Assembly (NCBI GenBank): GCA_902775075.1
Contig: CACYKX010000001.1
Coordinates: forward strand, 1-64,000
DNA: 64,000 nt
Reading direction: 5' to 3'
DNA from: an uncultured Prevotellaceae bacterium
Lineage (GTDB): Bacteria; Bacteroidota; Bacteroidia; Bacteroidales; Bacteroidaceae
Shown here piece by piece: positions 44,010 through 51,564 of this stretch. Each line of letters starts with the position of its first letter. The stretch's first letter is position 1. The notes beneath the pieces are model-generated. The model ran no database searches and had not been told where the DNA came from. It saw nothing but the letters and a program-made list of their open reading frames with translations. Made by a program: the position numbers and the translations under genes.

Positions 44010-44282
44010 TTATTTTTCTACAATTCCTGCTTCTATCCATTGGTCGGCAATAACCTGTGCATCAGATTTTGCAGTATTGATGTCGACCTCATATTCCTCT
44101 GTAAGTAGACGTGCGATGTCTTCAGTTGTGAACTGGTCCATCTTCTGTACTTCTCTCCAAAGATAGGCAGAACTTTCGTTCATACTGATGATATTATTAA
44201 AATCTATATTTTCCTTTCCTTCGGCTACAATCATGTTGACACCGCAGATTACTCTAATATTAAATCCTTCTTTGGCTTTCAT
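44010..44282 (-). CDS. PqqD-like protein (RiPP recognition element fold)
   Basis: A 90-residue winged-helix protein of the PqqD type: a beta-rich N-terminal half, then the hallmark MNESSAYLWREVQ, a helix through TTEDIARLLTEEYEVD, and an ending DAQVIADQWIEAGIVEK. PqqD domains bind leader peptides of ribosomally made, modified peptides and present them to enzymes. It is the last gene of a three-gene set, 34 bases after the S26 peptidase, and resembles the PqqD partner of the computationally defined HPr-rel-A systems. No precursor gene is seen nearby. Confidence 0.8.
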   Translation of the reverse strand: MKAKEGFNIRVICGVNMIVAEGKENIDFNNIISMNESSAYLWREVQKMDQFTTEDIARLLTEEYEVDINTAKSDAQVIADQWIEAGIVEK

Positions 44283-44316
44283 ATTTCTTATATTATGTTA
44301 TAAAGGTCTTATCAGT

Positions 44317-44802
44317 TTACATTGGTCCAAAAACGGGAATCCACAAGCGTCGATAAATGGCGAGTAGATATTTACGAATCGGAAGAAGAGAACACCAGAT
44401 AGTGGAGTAGAGTCTCCATTTCAGACTATTTGTTTTGTCAATCTTATTTTTCCCTTTGCGATAGAACCCTAAAGCAAATCCTTTGATATCTTTACGTGTG
44501 CAATGTTCAGAAAGAATATTGCCATCACCGCGAAGTGTGATATCGTCTTTATGGATATGGACAATGCGGTGGATAACGAATTTCCCAGGAAGGATTTCTG
44601 CCAATACTGCATCCCCTACATTAAGGTATGTAGGTTTCGTGAGCAATACTCGGTCACGATTGTTCTCAAGGAATGGGCGCATACTGAATCCTCTCATTTG
44701 TAGAGTTACCGTATGTCCTTCTTCGATAAGCTTGATGATCTCTGGTATCAACTCAGCATTATTGAAAGTTCTCTTTACTTTTTCAATATAGTCTTGTGAC
44801 AT
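44317..44802 (-). CDS. S24/S26 signal-peptidase-like protein
   Basis: A 161-residue protein with the S26 catalytic box MRGFSMRPFL, Ser40 being the likely nucleophile. After VGDAVLAEI comes FVIHRIVHI, with His78 where SipW- and eukaryotic-type signal peptidases have His in place of the bacterial Lys. RGDGN at 91-95 is the box D equivalent. No clear N-terminal membrane helix is present; a hydrophobic stretch near 130-150 may tether it. Its start overlaps the kinase end by 28 bases, so the two are tightly coupled. The substrate may be a peptide bound by the PqqD-like partner (inference). Confidence 0.78.
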   Translation of the reverse strand: MSQDYIEKVKRTFNNAELIPEIIKLIEEGHTVTLQMRGFSMRPFLENNRDRVLLTKPTYLNVGDAVLAEILPGKFVIHRIVHIHKDDITLRGDGNILSEHCTRKDIKGFALGFYRKGKNKIDKTNSLKWRLYSTIWCSLLPIRKYLLAIYRRLWIPVFGPM

Positions 44803-45656
44803 ATTTTTGCAGCTTCTTCATTAGGTAGACAATGAAGTGTGTATATTTTTGTTGTTTCTATAATCCTCGTGATAGTGTCACATATCTTATTATGGATGTT
44901 GTGATCCCATTTCATATGAGAGCAACTAGGTAGTAATGAGGCAAATGCTTCTATTGGGTTTAATAGTTCTATGCTATTACTTTTAGCCCTATCTATTCTC
45001 GTTATAGCACCGAGTGGTGCTTTGACATTACGATAACAGGGAGTCTTCCCACTCCACGGACTGCCATATATCCATGGCTTACCATTGATGAATCTAATAA
45101 TTGGATTATCGTCATTCATCAAATCGCACCCCTCAATATATTTCATCCATAGACTTGTGTGCGTGCTTTTGCCAGTACCGCTCTTAGCAATAAATGCATA
45201 GCCATAGCCTTGATTCCTTACCAATGAGGCATGTATCAGTAATGTGTCTTTGTAGCTGCCGGCGAAGGCAAAGATAAGCATAAGAGCATTGTTGAGCCCG
45301 AATTTGCGATTTATCATGTTGCCATTGAGCGCACATTTACAATTATGGAATTGTTTATCAGTAATTAGCAGACAGCAAGGCTGTTCATTGATATCTTTGA
45401 TAAGATATTGGTAGCCTCCGTTATTTAATCGATCTACGGTAATTTTACCGTTTCCGGTATCGAAGGTGCCTATCCTTTCGGTCTCATCCTTTGCTATTGA
45501 TTTTACTGTATCATCTACCGTAAGTTTAAAGAGAATATCGCCTTCTGGCTTTTCTATACGAAAAGGTTCGGTGGAAGGTATTAACTCTATAGAATTAATC
45601 GTAGAATCTACAAAGTCGATGGCAATATCTAGATCTGCTATTCTAATGTAATTCAT
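44775..45656 (-). CDS. HPr-kinase-like P-loop protein
   Basis: A 293-residue protein with a C-terminal HPrK-type kinase fold: LLIHASLV with His142, the P loop AKSGTGKST at 157-165, and LMNDDNPIIRF with the Asp pair at 182-183. The N-terminal 120 residues are beta-rich and unlike the HPr kinase N domain. No PTS HPr gene is nearby, so carbon control is unlikely. Related kinases act in HPr-rel-A systems and in some lasso-peptide clusters, where they phosphorylate the peptide. First gene of the three-gene module. Confidence 0.8.
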   Translation of the reverse strand: MNYIRIADLDIAIDFVDSTINSIELIPSTEPFRIEKPEGDILFKLTVDDTVKSIAKDETERIGTFDTGNGKITVDRLNNGGYQYLIKDINEQPCCLLITDKQFHNCKCALNGNMINRKFGLNNALMLIFAFAGSYKDTLLIHASLVRNQGYGYAFIAKSGTGKSTHTSLWMKYIEGCDLMNDDNPIIRFINGKPWIYGSPWSGKTPCYRNVKAPLGAITRIDRAKSNSIELLNPIEAFASLLPSCSHMKWDHNIHNKICDTITRIIETTKIYTLHCLPNEEAAKICHKTILKK

Positions 45657-45690
45657 GCTTTCCAGTCTCTATTTACTTGGATAGAGCTTG

Positions 45691-46248
45691 TTATTTTTGT
45701 GGAGGCAATTCTTTGAATTCGGGATGACGAAGAAGTTTCTTCTTGTTTCGTTTTAATTTGGCAGCTTCCTCTGCTTCAGACTTCTCTATTCTTGCTTTTT
45801 CTTCTTGGAACTTTATGTCTTTTTTTCCTTGTTCTGTTTCTTCATAAGGAGTTAATCCTTTGAAAGAAAATTTGGAATCCACGAACTTGATAAGAAAATG
45901 CCCCTTGTTTTTCTGACTTTTCTGGTATTTAGCAAACATCTTATCAAGTTTTCTCTGTGCCGTTTTTTCGTCTTTGGCGAACACGACAACGCAAGTACGG
46001 TTAACTGCTCCCTGAGAGGCTAAGAAATCTCGCAATTGATAAGAGTAGTTGTCTCTACTATATAAGAAATTTGTTTTGGAATCAAACCATGCAGAGTCTA
46101 CCTTTTGGACATTTGTGAAATAGACTGTAGAATCATTGAATGACGCCGCAAATCCATACATATACGTCGTACTCATCTTATATTTAGCTTGCGTTCCAAT
46201 AGCAAGGAATAGCAAAGCTGCAGTTGCGATGTTTCTTAAAATTTTCAT
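45691..46248 (-). CDS. exported protein of unknown function
   Basis: A 185-residue protein with a signal peptide (MKILRNIATAALLFLAIGTQA). The mature part has a small alpha/beta-like region with VNRTCVVVFAKDEKTAQRKL and a highly charged C-terminal tail rich in Glu and Lys, ending HPEFKELPPQK. I recognise no family. It sits 20 bases after rpoD and 34 before the HPr-kinase-like gene, on the same strand and without a clear promoter of its own. Confidence 0.75.
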   Translation of the reverse strand: MKILRNIATAALLFLAIGTQAKYKMSTTYMYGFAASFNDSTVYFTNVQKVDSAWFDSKTNFLYSRDNYSYQLRDFLASQGAVNRTCVVVFAKDEKTAQRKLDKMFAKYQKSQKNKGHFLIKFVDSKFSFKGLTPYEETEQGKKDIKFQEEKARIEKSEAEEAAKLKRNKKKLLRHPEFKELPPQK

Positions 46249-46268
46249 TATCTATTGTATTTGTTATT

Positions 46269-47132
46269 CTAATGACCGAGATAAGCCTTCAATTTTACAT
46301 TGCTTTTGTTATGGCGCAACTTTCTTACAGCTTTCTCTTTTATTTGTCTTACTCGTTCGCGGGTCAACCCGTACTTGTCACCTATTTCCTCAAGAGTCAT
46401 TTCTGGCTGACTTATACCGAAAAATGCTTCCACGATCTCCCGCTCTTTTTCACCTAACATATCAAGTGTGCGTTGAACTTCGTCTCTTAACGACTGTTGC
46501 TCCAGTTCGTCATCAGCTGCCGGCGAATCCTGATTAGGTAATATGTCGAGCAGACTGCTCTCTTCACCATCAGAGAAAGGTGCGTCTACACTGATATGCT
46601 TGGTGTTTATCTTCATAGCATATGCTATTTTTTCCTCAGGCATATCAATTTCTTCTGCGATCTCATTGATACTAGGATGTCGCTCATTCTCTTGCTCAAA
46701 TTTATTGAGAATTCGATTGATTCTGCTAACGCTCCCAACCTGGTTTAATGGTAATCTGACAATTCGACTCTGTTCTGCAATAGCTTGCATAATACTCTGT
46801 CTGATCCACCATACTGCATAAGAGATAAATTTGAAGCCGCGCGTCTCGTCGAACTTTTGTGCAGCTTTGATGAGTCCTAAATTGCCCTCGTTGATCAAAT
46901 CCGGTAAACTTAGTCCCTGATTCTGATATTGTTTGGCCACTGATACGACAAAGCGTAAGTTAGCCCTTGTTAATTTTTCGAGTGCGATCTCATCGCCATT
47001 TTTGATACGTTGTGCGAGTTCTACTTCTTCATCGACACTTAACAGTTCTTCATGTCCGATTTCCTGTAAGTATTTGTCTAGAGACTCACTTTCGCGATTT
47101 GTAATTGATTTGGTGATCTTTAGTTGTCTCAT
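46269..47132 (-). CDS. rpoD: primary sigma factor of RNA polymerase
   Basis: A 287-residue sigma-70 protein of the compact Bacteroidota primary type, without region 1.1. It begins [15 protein letters not shown]. Region 1.2 is [11 protein letters not shown], region 2 includes [20 protein letters not shown] and the -10-recognising [16 protein letters not shown], region 3 follows, and region 4.2 is [23 protein letters not shown]. It is expected to direct transcription from the TTTG/TAnnTTTG promoters seen across this window. The start is set after the promoter box; an upstream in-frame Met would place it before the box. Two further genes and the PqqD module follow closely. Confidence 0.95.
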   Translation of the reverse strand: MRQLKITKSITNRESESLDKYLQEIGHEELLSVDEEVELAQRIKNGDEIALEKLTRANLRFVVSVAKQYQNQGLSLPDLINEGNLGLIKAAQKFDETRGFKFISYAVWWIRQSIMQAIAEQSRIVRLPLNQVGSVSRINRILNKFEQENERHPSINEIAEEIDMPEEKIAYAMKINTKHISVDAPFSDGEESSLLDILPNQDSPAADDELEQQSLRDEVQRTLDMLGEKEREIVEAFFGISQPEMTLEEIGDKYGLTRERVRQIKEKAVRKLRHNKSNVKLKAYLGH

Positions 47133-47154
47133 GGTATGATTAATTAGGTAGATG

Positions 47155-47162
47155 CAAAAATA
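47155..47162 (-). promoter_or_regulatory. -7 box of rpoD
   Basis: TATTTTTG on the minus strand, 22 nt before the start. Confidence 0.6.
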
Positions 47163-47185
47163 CAATATTTATCTCACATGGCAAA

Positions 47186-47224
47186 AAAAATAGTAGGTAT
47201 TTTCGAAAAATACCTACTATTTAT
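47186..47224 (-). terminator. htrA terminator
   Basis: AAATAGTAGGTATTTT pairs with AAAATACCTACTATTT, followed by eight T on the minus strand. It lies just upstream of the rpoD promoter. Confidence 0.9.
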
Positions 47225-47244
47225 TATAGAAAATCGTTATTTAT

Positions 47245-48729
47245 TTAATCTTCTTGTAATGGCACAGCAAAGTAAGCTTTCTTTCCGGTTGGCCATACAC
47301 CCTGAATGTAGAGTACAGGATCCTTACTTGTAGATGCTGTCTTTACCATTTTCTGTAGTTGGTCGATACTCTTTACAGGCTCGTCGTTTACTTTCTGTAT
47401 AATAAATCCACGACTGATACCGGCATCTTTCAAGGCACCATTGTTTACTTTGGTTACTTGGATACCATAATTAATCTTCAAGTCTTGTTTCTGCTGCTCT
47501 GTGATGATACGGAAGTTTCCGCCTAGTACATCAAGATCGGCAGCCTCTATAACCTTAGTATTACCTTGCGCATTCTTCAGAGTGATAGTACGCGTAACAT
47601 GTTTCTTCTTATGAATATAAGTTACTGTAGCTTTGTCACCAGGTCGTTTGTCGTTGAGTGCTTCTTGCAACTCACTCATCTTGGTAATCTTCTTACCGTC
47701 AAATTTGATGATAACGTCACCTGCTTCAATACCTGCTTCTGCACCGTTTCCGTCCTCATCGACCTTTGCAATATAAACACCTTCATTGGTTCCATAGTCG
47801 ATGCTCTTTCCACTTTCTTTGTCGGCATTAATCTTATTCAATAAGTCGCCACCTTGGACGCCAAGCATAACGCGCTGTACACTACCATACTTCTTAATAT
47901 CATCGACAACTTTATTCATAATAGTTGTTGGTATTGCAAATCCATAACCACTATAGCTACCAGTTTGGGAATAAAGCATAGCGTTAATACCTACTAGTTC
48001 ACCCTTTGTGTTGACTAAAGCACCACCAGAGTTTCCTGGGTTGATGGCTGCATCGGTCTGTATGAAACTAGAGATCTGAGGACCATTGCCGCCACCGCCT
48101 AAGCCACGTGCTTTAGCACTTACGATACCTGCTGTGACTGTACTAGAGAGATTGTATGGATTTCCTACTGCGATAACCCATTCTCCAACTTTTAGAGCAT
48201 CACTATTTCCGATAGGAAGGGTAGGGAGGTTCTTTCCGTCAATCTTGATGAGAGCAAGATCGGTCTGTGGGTCTGTACCAATGATTCGTGCTGAGAATTC
48301 ACGGTTGTCATTTAATGTGACAGTCAACTCATCTGCACCATTTACTACATGATTATTTGTTACGATATATCCATCAGCGCTGATGATAACACCGCTACCT
48401 GTTGCTTCTTGTTTAGGAGTTTGAACCTGTCGACGTTGCTTTTGACCTTGGTTAGGATTTCCAAAGAAACCGAAAGGATCAAAGAAGTCGAATGGGTCGT
48501 TGCCGTCAATTTCTACTGTTTTAGTTTTTGAGTTCTGTACATATTTAATATGTACAACTGCAGGTAATGCCTTTTCTGCAGCATAGGTTAAATCTACAGG
48601 CTGACCAGCCATTGCTACACTAGGTGCTTCTGCTGCATTTACTTTGAGTAATGCTCCTGCGGAAAAAGTCAAGGAAGCAATGCATGCTCCAGCAACTAGA
48701 TATTTACCTAAGTTATTCATCTGTTTCAT
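47245..48729 (-). CDS. htrA: periplasmic serine protease/chaperone Do (HtrA/DegP type)
   Basis: A 494-residue exported protease with a signal peptide ending near LLKVNAAEA. The trypsin-like triad is visible as His in IVTNNHVVNGA, Asp in TDPQTDLALIKI and Ser in INPGNSGGALVN. Two PDZ domains follow (LGVQGGDLLN..., and one near GIQVTKVNNGALKDAGI). The loop with DPFDFFDPFGFFGNP near residue 80 is the usual glycine/phenylalanine-rich LA-loop of Bacteroidota Do proteases. It handles misfolded envelope proteins. Initiation could be at residue 1 or 4 (both Met). Confidence 0.95.
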   Translation of the reverse strand: MKQMNNLGKYLVAGACIASLTFSAGALLKVNAAEAPSVAMAGQPVDLTYAAEKALPAVVHIKYVQNSKTKTVEIDGNDPFDFFDPFGFFGNPNQGQKQRRQVQTPKQEATGSGVIISADGYIVTNNHVVNGADELTVTLNDNREFSARIIGTDPQTDLALIKIDGKNLPTLPIGNSDALKVGEWVIAVGNPYNLSSTVTAGIVSAKARGLGGGGNGPQISSFIQTDAAINPGNSGGALVNTKGELVGINAMLYSQTGSYSGYGFAIPTTIMNKVVDDIKKYGSVQRVMLGVQGGDLLNKINADKESGKSIDYGTNEGVYIAKVDEDGNGAEAGIEAGDVIIKFDGKKITKMSELQEALNDKRPGDKATVTYIHKKKHVTRTITLKNAQGNTKVIEAADLDVLGGNFRIITEQQKQDLKINYGIQVTKVNNGALKDAGISRGFIIQKVNDEPVKSIDQLQKMVKTASTSKDPVLYIQGVWPTGKKAYFAVPLQED

Positions 48730-48770
48730 GTTTTTTATATTTTACAATTATCAATTTCTTTAGTTGGTTG

Positions 48771-48778
48771 CAAATATA
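48771..48778 (-). promoter_or_regulatory. -7 box of htrA
   Basis: TATATTTG on the minus strand, about 41 nt before the first htrA Met. Confidence 0.6.
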
Positions 48779-49036
48779 GGAGCAATATTTGTTTTTTAGT
48801 CATTTTGTACGTTATCTTTATCCGATTTTAACATTTCTAATTGTTAAATTTAAGGTCCTTAATTGATAGCGTTAATATTTTCACGTTTGTTTTCTATTCT
48901 GTAATTATAATTAAATATATAGAACTAAATATTTTATTAACCAAACAACTGTTAATTATCTAAGGAGACGAAGGTATAAAAGTTATGTTCTTTACCAAAA
49001 AAGCAGTTTATCATACTATAATTATTATTTTTTTTG

Positions 49037-49044
49037 TACCTTTG
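49037..49044 (+). promoter_or_regulatory. -7 box of rnpB
   Basis: TACCTTTG followed by GCATTTTA; the RNA 5' end predicted from the P1 helix lies 8 nt after the box. Confidence 0.75.
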
Positions 49045-49051
49045 CATTTTA

Positions 49052-49467
49052 GAAAGCAGTGTCCCGGTTCTGTCGCTGGCATCCTTTGTGGTGCGAGAGG
49101 AAAGTCCGGGCGGCATAGGGCACTCCACTTCCGAAAGTAGAAGCTATTGGTGACAGTAGGTGTCGGCAGAAGAAAATAACCGCCTTAATGATACTGGTCG
49201 GTTTCGACCGGTTAAGTCGTAAGGTAAGGGTGAGAAGGTGGTGTAAGAGACCACCAGCTGATGGGTGATCATCAGGCTGTGTCATCTGGAGGACGCAAGT
49301 TCATGTATACCGCAGTTCGAGGGCGGCCCGTCCAATTATCTTTGGATTCCTGCGGAGGGTAGAATGCTTGAACTCAAGGGTGACTTTGAGACTAGATAAA
49401 TGACAGAACGGCACTCTTCGGAGTTGCAACAGAACCCGGCTTATAGGGACACTGCTTTCCTTTTTTT
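49052..49467 (+). ncRNA. rnpB: RNase P RNA
   Basis: Contains the universal RNase P blocks: GAGGAAAGTCCGGGC near the 5' end and ACAGAACCCGGCTTATAGG near the 3' end, plus the CGCAAGTTC-like and GCGGAGGGTAGAATGC segments between. The ends pair as a 14-bp P1 helix, GAAAGCAGTGTCCC with GGGACACTGCTTTC, followed directly by a T run, so the P1 3' strand also serves as the terminator. It is the ribozyme that cuts tRNA 5' leaders. Confidence 0.96.
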
Positions 49468-49486
49468 AAAAGAAAATCTAGCAATT

Positions 49487-49915
49487 ATGAAACAAACCGA
49501 TATTCAAATTGATGATTTTGAGCATAGAGTCATTAATCGAATGAAGCTATATGACAATCGCCCAGACTTCCCTCGTGTAGAGGATTATGGTTTTGATCGT
49601 CGTGCCCTTGATGATTATCTGTTTGATAAACAGGCTATTCTCGATAGTGAGGGCTCGCTTACCCAACAGTATATTATCTTGGGTTTTTGTATGGCTTTAC
49701 CCGTGTTTATTCTTGATGCTATTCCAGAAGAAATACGTCCGTGGGGGAAATGGTCTATTGTGGCTGCTATTATCATCGGATTATTGCTGGCATTCTTTAT
49801 TAAGTCGCTTCGCAAGATGATTGTGAAGATTCGTCTTCGTAAGAATGCAAATGCTAAGATTGATAGTTTTGTGAATGCTGTTATGCATTATCGTCCAAAA
49901 TATGAAAATCAATAA
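49487..49915 (+). CDS. small membrane protein of unknown function
   Basis: A 142-residue protein with a polar N-terminal half, VEDYGFDRRALDDYLFDKQ being the most distinctive stretch, and two membrane helices at about residues 67-85 and 91-112, ending in a basic tail. A longer in-frame start lies inside rnpB and was rejected. It precedes the DUF1232 gene by 9 bases, so the two are probably cotranscribed. Family not recognised. Confidence 0.75.
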   Translation: MKQTDIQIDDFEHRVINRMKLYDNRPDFPRVEDYGFDRRALDDYLFDKQAILDSEGSLTQQYIILGFCMALPVFILDAIPEEIRPWGKWSIVAAIIIGLLLAFFIKSLRKMIVKIRLRKNANAKIDSFVNAVMHYRPKYENQ

Positions 49916-49924
49916 ATAGAAGAT

Positions 49925-50332
49925 ATGGAATTACCTGATTTCATGGCGTATAAAGATAAGTTCTCTCAGAGTGAATTTATCTCAAAGATAGAGCGTATAG
50001 CTAAGCGCTCGGGTGCAAAATTGGTGTATGCGGCACTTATATTGTATTACACTTTGGCTAGTGATAAAGTGTCTGTTAAGGATAAGGCCATTATTATAGG
50101 TGCTTTAGGTTATCTGATAAGTCCTCTTGATATTATTCCAGATGCAATTCCTATTGCGGGACTCGGTGATGATCTAGCTGTTCTAATATATGTCTTGAAG
50201 AAGATATGGGTTGATGTCTCGGAGGACGTGAAAACGAAAGCGCATGATAAACTAAGTCAGTGGTTTGATGAAGATGAAATTACAGATGCTGACGATTTGT
50301 TTAAAGATGATCCTGTTGAAAATCCGGTTTAG
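49925..50332 (+). CDS. YkvA-like DUF1232 membrane protein
   Basis: A 135-residue protein with the DUF1232 signature: DKAIIIGALGYLISPLDIIPDAIPIAGLGDDLAVL, where the ISPxDxIPD block is diagnostic. A hydrophobic helix precedes it, and an acidic tail (FDEDEITDADDLFKDD) ends the protein. Function of the family is unknown. It follows the previous small membrane protein closely and is closed by a terminator. Confidence 0.9.
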   Translation: MELPDFMAYKDKFSQSEFISKIERIAKRSGAKLVYAALILYYTLASDKVSVKDKAIIIGALGYLISPLDIIPDAIPIAGLGDDLAVLIYVLKKIWVDVSEDVKTKAHDKLSQWFDEDEITDADDLFKDDPVENPV

Positions 50333-50352
50333 ATATTAAAACTTTATATACG

Positions 50353-50388
50353 AAAGGCTCGTCACTAAAATAGTGGCGAGCTTTTGTG
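50353..50388 (+). terminator. terminator after the DUF1232 gene
   Basis: AGGCTCGTCACTA and TAGTGGCGAGCTT pair around an AAA loop, followed by TTTGTGTTTT. Confidence 0.75.
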
Positions 50389-50486
50389 TTTTACGACAAA
50401 GGTTATACTATTCTTCGTCCGATTTGTAGTCTTGTTGTTTGTATATACATTTAAGACAATGATAGTGGGTCGGGGGTATGATATTT

Positions 50487-51071
50487 TTAGAAAACATAAC
50501 CGAAACTTATATAAGGAAATATGCCCTTGGTTACAGAATGCTTTCCGCCGAGGTTGAAACTTGGGTTAAAACCCGCGCGAAACTGAAATCCATGTTTTGG
50601 CTGATAGCGATAGCCGATATTACCAAAGAAATAATAGCCCCAAAGACTATGCTTGGCTTCTCCTGCATATTCACTTTCGTAGTAATGAGTGCCATTTTCC
50701 TCTTCAATCTGCTTTATGTTCCATGTGTCATACTTTTCAGTATAGTAGCCGAGGTTAAGACCAAAACCGAGGTCGAGTTTGTTATGCTTTTTTCCTAAAA
50801 GATAGTTGATTTCCAAAGGAATGTCTGTGCCTTGAAGTGAGTTGGAGTTAGAGAACATGCTATACTGTTTAGAATATGTTATCCCTAGACCTATACGGTA
50901 GCCCCAAGGAGAGTTAGACTTAAATCGTGCATCGTAATTGACGCCTACCATATTTGAGGCGCCCAGTAGTTCCAAGTAAATACTTCGATTAGGTTGCTCG
51001 TTAGTTTGTTGGGCTTGGATATTCTGTACCATCATGGTTGCCAGAAGGGTAATTGCAAATATTCTTTTCAT
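50487..51071 (-). CDS. outer membrane beta-barrel protein
   Basis: A 194-residue exported protein. A signal peptide ends MMVQNIQAQ. The rest alternates hydrophobic and polar residues in short strands with many Gly and aromatic residues, for example WGYRIGLGITYSKQ, LDLGFGLNLGYYTEKY and FGNIGYRYQP, and it ends in SFGYVF with a terminal Phe, the usual barrel-assembly signal. About eight strands fit. It could be an OmpW/PagP-sized porin or an adhesin; no finer call is possible. A three-copy GTGTAACG element lies 150 bases upstream. Confidence 0.8.
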   Translation of the reverse strand: MKRIFAITLLATMMVQNIQAQQTNEQPNRSIYLELLGASNMVGVNYDARFKSNSPWGYRIGLGITYSKQYSMFSNSNSLQGTDIPLEINYLLGKKHNKLDLGFGLNLGYYTEKYDTWNIKQIEEENGTHYYESEYAGEAKHSLWGYYFFGNIGYRYQPKHGFQFRAGFNPSFNLGGKHSVTKGIFPYISFGYVF

Positions 51072-51217
51072 TTTTTTGGTAATTTAGAATTATAGTGTAA
51101 AATTAGTACTTTTCTATGAAAGATCGGCATCAATAATAGAAAAATAGAGATTCTTTTTCTAAAAGGAATTGTAAATTTTCTGCTTTCTTTACAATTTTAA
51201 GAAAAATATTTCAAATC

Positions 51218-51249
51218 GTGTAACGTTTAGTGTAACGGTAACGTTACAC
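51218..51249 (-). promoter_or_regulatory. possible operator: three GTGTAACG sites at 12-nt spacing
   Basis: GTGTAACG occurs twice directly and once inverted (CGTTACAC), with starts exactly 12 bases apart. The last two form a 9-bp hairpin with a GTAA loop. It lies between tRNA-Cys and the barrel gene. Confidence 0.4.
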
Positions 51250-51257
51250 TCTTAGAA

Positions 51258-51300
51258 TAAAAAATCCCGAGAAGCCTTTGTTTATGGGCATTCTCGGGAA
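51258..51300 (-). terminator. tRNA-Cys terminator
   Basis: TCCCGAGAA and TTCTCGGGA pair on the minus strand, with inner GCC/GGC pairing, followed by six T. Confidence 0.85.
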
Positions 51301-51308
51301 TTGTGAAG

Positions 51309-51379
51309 AGGTGCCTGGCGGAGTCGAACCGCCTTGAACGGTTTTGCAGACCGTTACCTGACCGTTCGGACAAGGCACC
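51309..51379 (-). tRNA. tRNA-Cys (GCA)
   Basis: Acceptor stem GGTGCCT/AGGCACC with discriminator U, anticodon stem ACGGT/ACCGT and loop CTGCAAA (anticodon GCA), and a normal T loop TTCGACT. CCA not encoded. Confidence 0.97.
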
Positions 51380-51401
51380 ATGTTTATCCGAATTGCGAGT
51401 G

Positions 51402-51433
51402 CAAAGGTAATATATTTATTTTGTTTGACCAAA
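51402..51433 (-). promoter_or_regulatory. tRNA-Cys promoter
   Basis: TTTGGT, with TACCTTTG 20 nt after the TTTG, continuing into the shared GCACTCGCAATT segment on the minus strand. Confidence 0.85.
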
Positions 51434-51532
51434 TTTTAGTTATACTTTTTTCTTTGTTTTTTTATATTTCCTTTTTTACCTTATTTATATATAAGATATT
51501 TTCTTATCTGTCATATTCTTGTTACTTTTGCA

Positions 51533-51540
51533 TAGCAGAA
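51533..51540 (+). promoter_or_regulatory. -7 box of comEC
   Basis: TACTTTTG followed by GCATAG, 24 nt before the start. Confidence 0.6.
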
Positions 51541-51564
51541 AATGCTATGCGTAAATAAGAAGAT

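Larger units (their letters stand above)
48730..49051. other. 322-base region between htrA and rnpB
   Basis: AT-rich, with the htrA promoter box at the left and the rnpB promoter box at the right. I see no gene, hairpin or repeat of note between them. Confidence 0.6.

Noticed and set aside
49049..49285. Minus-strand open frame over the 5' part of rnpB
   Set aside because: Antisense to a structured RNA with clear RNase P blocks.
51244..51432. Minus-strand open frame over tRNA-Cys
   Set aside because: Covers the tRNA, its terminator and promoter; no start context or protein-like features.
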